In this document: piece by piece, positions 60,821-64,000 of the stretch
Layout: each line of letters opens with the position of its first letter
Position numbering within the stretch: the first letter of the stretch is position 1
From: Triops longicaudatus
Lineage: Eukaryota > Arthropoda > Branchiopoda > Notostraca > Triopsidae
NCBI GenBank assembly: GCA_022885665.1
Contig: JAGQDJ010000001.1
Location: forward strand, 486,229 to 550,228
Direction of reading: 5' to 3'
Length of the DNA stretch: 64,000 nt
The notes under the pieces: generated by a model
The model's input: only the letters and a program-made list of their open reading frames with translations
Told to the model about the DNA's origin: nothing
Database searches by the model: none
Made by a program: the position numbers and the translations under genes

Positions 60821-63800
60821 CTGTAAATAAGAATAACAAAGAGTCTCCGAACTGATTCCAAGCCCGCGTCTATCTTCCAATATGTCGCGAACCCATTCGA
60901 CTACGGCAGTCTTTTTTTTTTTTCACACCCAGAGTTCGCAGGTGGTTATGGATTCTAAATGGATCAATATTAAAGAAACGCGGAACGCAAAAAGAAATTC
61001 GTCTAGCCTTTTTCTTCCACCTCGGCAAACGTTTGCAGTTTATAGACAAGTTCCTTTGAGACTAGTTTCCCTGGAAAAGTTCGCATTTACTAAACGTGAG
61101 TCCCGGTTTTTACGAAATTATTGATTTCCAACCATTATTCTGCAAGTGTGTTGGTGTGTTGGAACGCTTAAATAACACCGATTGTACATTTTTAATCATT
61201 GCGAGTTCTTGCTTGTACCCCGTGCTTTATTAAATAATCGTGTAATTACGGTGTATGTCTTCATATATGACAGTAAACGACCGGGAAAAGACTATAGGGA
61301 ATCTAGTACTGCGAGTGCAAATAGGTTCTATCCCTGTGTCCCCTTCTTTCTCGTTCACTCGTGAGTTTTTGGATGTTATTAGAAGCAAAAACGATTATAG
61401 TTTCATTTTAACATTACCTCGTTTCTTATCACAAACTTGGTTTATTTTCTCTTTTTAACCCCCTTCCGTTTCCAGGCTTCTTTCCGTTTCATCGTCTCAG
61501 CTACACAGCGAAACAGTCTCGCTGTTACTTTGCGTTCTACTTCGTGTAGTTGAGTGAGAAAAAAAAAAATCCGTTCGATTTTTATGCCTCTTCTGTATAT
61601 GTGTATGTTGTCTGTTGCAACAAGGGATGAAAATTCTGTTACCACATCCATGGGATATAGATTTAGACGGGAGAAAAACTCCCGAAAAGGAATTTTCAAG
61701 GAACCCGGATTTTTCCCGTGATAGTCTTTCCCCTCTTTGTTACCCCAGCCTGGAAGTAAACCTGACCAGAATCAGGCAGAGCTAAGCAAAAAATCAAAGA
61801 AACAAGAAAATGTATGAGCAGCAGCACCAAGCGTGTGTATAGCTGTATGTGTTCCTTAAGCTCGCAAACATTAGCATTCTAGTTGCGTTAACGGTCTCTC
61901 ACTTGAGCATCACGCCAACTTGGATGATAGCAGGGTGTATCTAATTCACTTTGCGTTGACCTGGGAGTACGACGCGGACTCGCTTGGCACTCTAATATCG
62001 CTGCAGAATCAATCTGCTCTTAGATGGTGAAAACGAAAGAGCAAAGGATTGCGATACATAAAGGACGCGGACTAAGGAACGAAGAAAAAAGAAATATGTC
62101 CTGACACAAATGCTATTAGAGTAACCGTGAGGGTGTCGGAAATAGTTAGCATCGTGTCAAATTGCACTTGTGTTCTCGTCGGTTCTTAGAACGCCTCGTG
62201 GAAGAATTTCAGCAAATCTCCTGTCCTGCCTTTTTCCTCCTCGAGTTTAATGTACTTTAGCGAGAACACCGTGACGTGTGATATTATTTTCCCTTATAAG
62301 GCCAATTAACATGAAGTTTTCCTCAGAGACGTACAAAACTCGGAATCATTACAAAAAGTTCAAAAAGTTCTTTTAGGAAGGCTTCAAGAATCATAAGTGG
62401 TGGCTCAGATAGGAAAACATGCTCAGTTCAATAAAAGGAGAAGTAGAATTAATGGTAGAAATAACATCCCGAGGAGCGAAGGCGCGAAGGTCACAGACGG
62501 AAACCACCATTTGGCATTGAATTGGTCATTAGTTGAACACGTGTTATTTTTTTATTATTTTTTATTGTAGTTTTACTTTTGTCCACATTTTACTTGAGTC
62601 CTTCTATACAAATAGAGGAGTTTTTCTGGTAATCCATAGAATCTGGTTTACTCCTATTACTTTAGTGGATCATGTTGAGCATAACAGCTTTTCAAGATGG
62701 ACTTTCTTTTGGGCTTGATTAGAATTGGAAATGAGAGAAGGTTGTAATGTTTTTAAGTACGAAGCTGTTGCGAAAGAACCAGGTAGAATGTCATTTCCTG
62801 TGCTTGGCAAGATGCTTTCGGAAAATTGTTTTTATTGATACGAGGATTGTAGTGTTGCAGAAATCTAGCCCAAAGTACAAGCCATAGTGTCAACGTACTG
62901 CGAATTTCAATTTTGTTATTGACGATCGCTTTTAGAAGTGCTCGCAAATGAAAAGCAAACGTAAAGTGACTCCATTTGGCCCGTACGCGTCATTTAGCGC
63001 CCTCTAAAAGAGCAGCAGTAATATTAAGGAGGAAGTTATTTAGTGCGGTTGAAAAGCAATAGCCTTGCCTAGCTTTTCGCATTCAGCATATTGACTGGAA
63101 TGAAACTTCATTGCTCTTTGTGGTAGGTCTCGCCTGTTCCTTTTTCTGCAATCCGTTTCTTCTGTAATCTTTCTTTCCATGTTGTTTTGAGGGTAATTGC
63201 GCTTCCATTCTATAAAAAGTTGTCTTGTAGTCCATTTAGTGGAACGAGATCACTTCCACAGAAATTATTTTCAGTGGGTTTTTTTCTCTCCCTTTCCTTC
63301 ACTGAGCTTTTTGGCCAAATGAGCATTGACACGTAAGGCGCCATCTTTAATAGCCCAGCAGTGAAAGGAAATGTCTAAAATGACGTAGTCTGCGCGCGTA
63401 GTTTTTTTTTCGTTTTTATTCGGGCACCGGAAGTCAATTCTTTACCCGGGAAATATTGCTTGAATTAAGAAACTAAAAGGCAAATAAGAAATTATGTTGC
63501 GAGCGAGATAAATTCTTTGTCCTATTTTTGTGATGTGATTTCTTTAGCTCGTTCACCATATGACTGTTTCATTAGTTATTAAGTAATTCCGTTACATAAC
63601 TAAGAGCACGTGTACTATAACAAAGAGTTTCATTGTCTTTGTTGTTAGGACTTCCAACCAGAAAATTACACAGTTTGTCAGCCTTGCATTTATTTCTCTT
63701 CTCCGATTAATGTATGCACAATTTTAGTCAAATAGCTCCCACTTGAACTGCTGTTGTTTAATACATGTGTACTTGTTTTTGTTAAAGAGAAGTGAGACGT

Positions 63801-64000
63801 AGCTGATTAATTAATGAAAAAAAAATTACAAGAGCTTGACGGATCGTCCAATAACAAGTGATGTCGCCGCCAGAATCACACTAACGGCGACAGGAACTCA
63901 ACACAAAGTCGAGCTTAAACTAACACTACTGTATTAAACAAACACTACACAAAAACACTAATTACTACACAGTTTACTAACACTATTCTCGACAACGATT

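Larger units (their letters stand above)
51710..64000. other. Region without a confident gene; possibly a long intron
   Basis: About 12 kb with no family-level coding match. It may be the first intron of the candidate gene starting at 51.1 kb. It contains degenerate TTAAGACA repeats (52037-52116), a 20-base T-run (59474-59493), a C/G-run near 57390 and a candidate minus-strand exon (60622-60820). A 179-codon minus-strand frame at 54115-54654 has no recognisable features. Confidence 0.45.

Overview
The window looks like a piece of an arthropod nuclear genome. It has spliced protein genes with short GT-AG introns (mostly 48-115 bp, a few of 0.4-2.5 kb), moderately AT-rich intergenic DNA, small DNA-transposon remnants and a chaoptin-type leucine-rich repeat protein, a family best known from arthropod photoreceptors. 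The high intron count in the ABCA gene (21 introns) argues against an intron-poor dipteran. Very short introns fit a branchiopod crustacean or some mites, but the sequence alone does not fix the lineage. I see no bacterial, viral or organellar genes.

Layout. 1-13685: no convincing gene, only low-complexity and repeat-like DNA. 13686-19461 (+): chaoptin homologue, 5 coding exons, 1385 aa. 20454-24387 (+): secreted metal-dependent cyclase-family hydrolase (kynurenine-formamidase-like), 5 exons, 328 aa, with a 2.5-kb last intron carrying two small transposon remnants. 24388-28951: no gene recognised, but a possible promoter at its right end. 28952-36568 (+): full-length ABCA-type ABC transporter, 22 coding exons, 1896 aa. 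37253-38399 (-): DPH7 (diphthine methylesterase, WD40), 3 exons, 341 aa. 38450-38835 (-): CDK2AP1/DOC-1, 2 coding exons plus a likely 5'UTR exon, 95 aa. 38900-51100: gene desert with repeats. 51101-51709 (+): possible core promoter (Inr plus DPE at the correct spacing) followed by an exon encoding a signal-peptide-like N terminus, perhaps the start of a gene whose remainder lies beyond the window or is not recognisable. 51710-64000: no confident gene, one candidate exon at 60622-60820 (-).

All exon junctions of the five main genes were worked out by hand. Every reading frame closes (total coding length divisible by three) and conserved motifs run across junctions. The genes belong to unrelated pathways: cell-surface adhesion, a secreted hydrolase, lipid transport, translation-factor modification and chromatin. 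The exception to simple neighbourhood is the CDK2AP1-DPH7 pair, same strand and only 50 nt apart from stop to start, which suggests co-transcription or an overlapping promoter/terminator. The two tandem + strand genes at 13.7-24.4 kb both encode a signal peptide and a hydrophobic C-terminal tail, so both products are probably held at the cell surface. I found no evidence for an undescribed multi-gene system. The most useful leads are the compact CDK2AP1-DPH7 arrangement, the putative gene start at 51.1-51.7 kb, the hAT-type miniature elements with target-site duplications, and possible in-frame splice variants of the ABCA gene.
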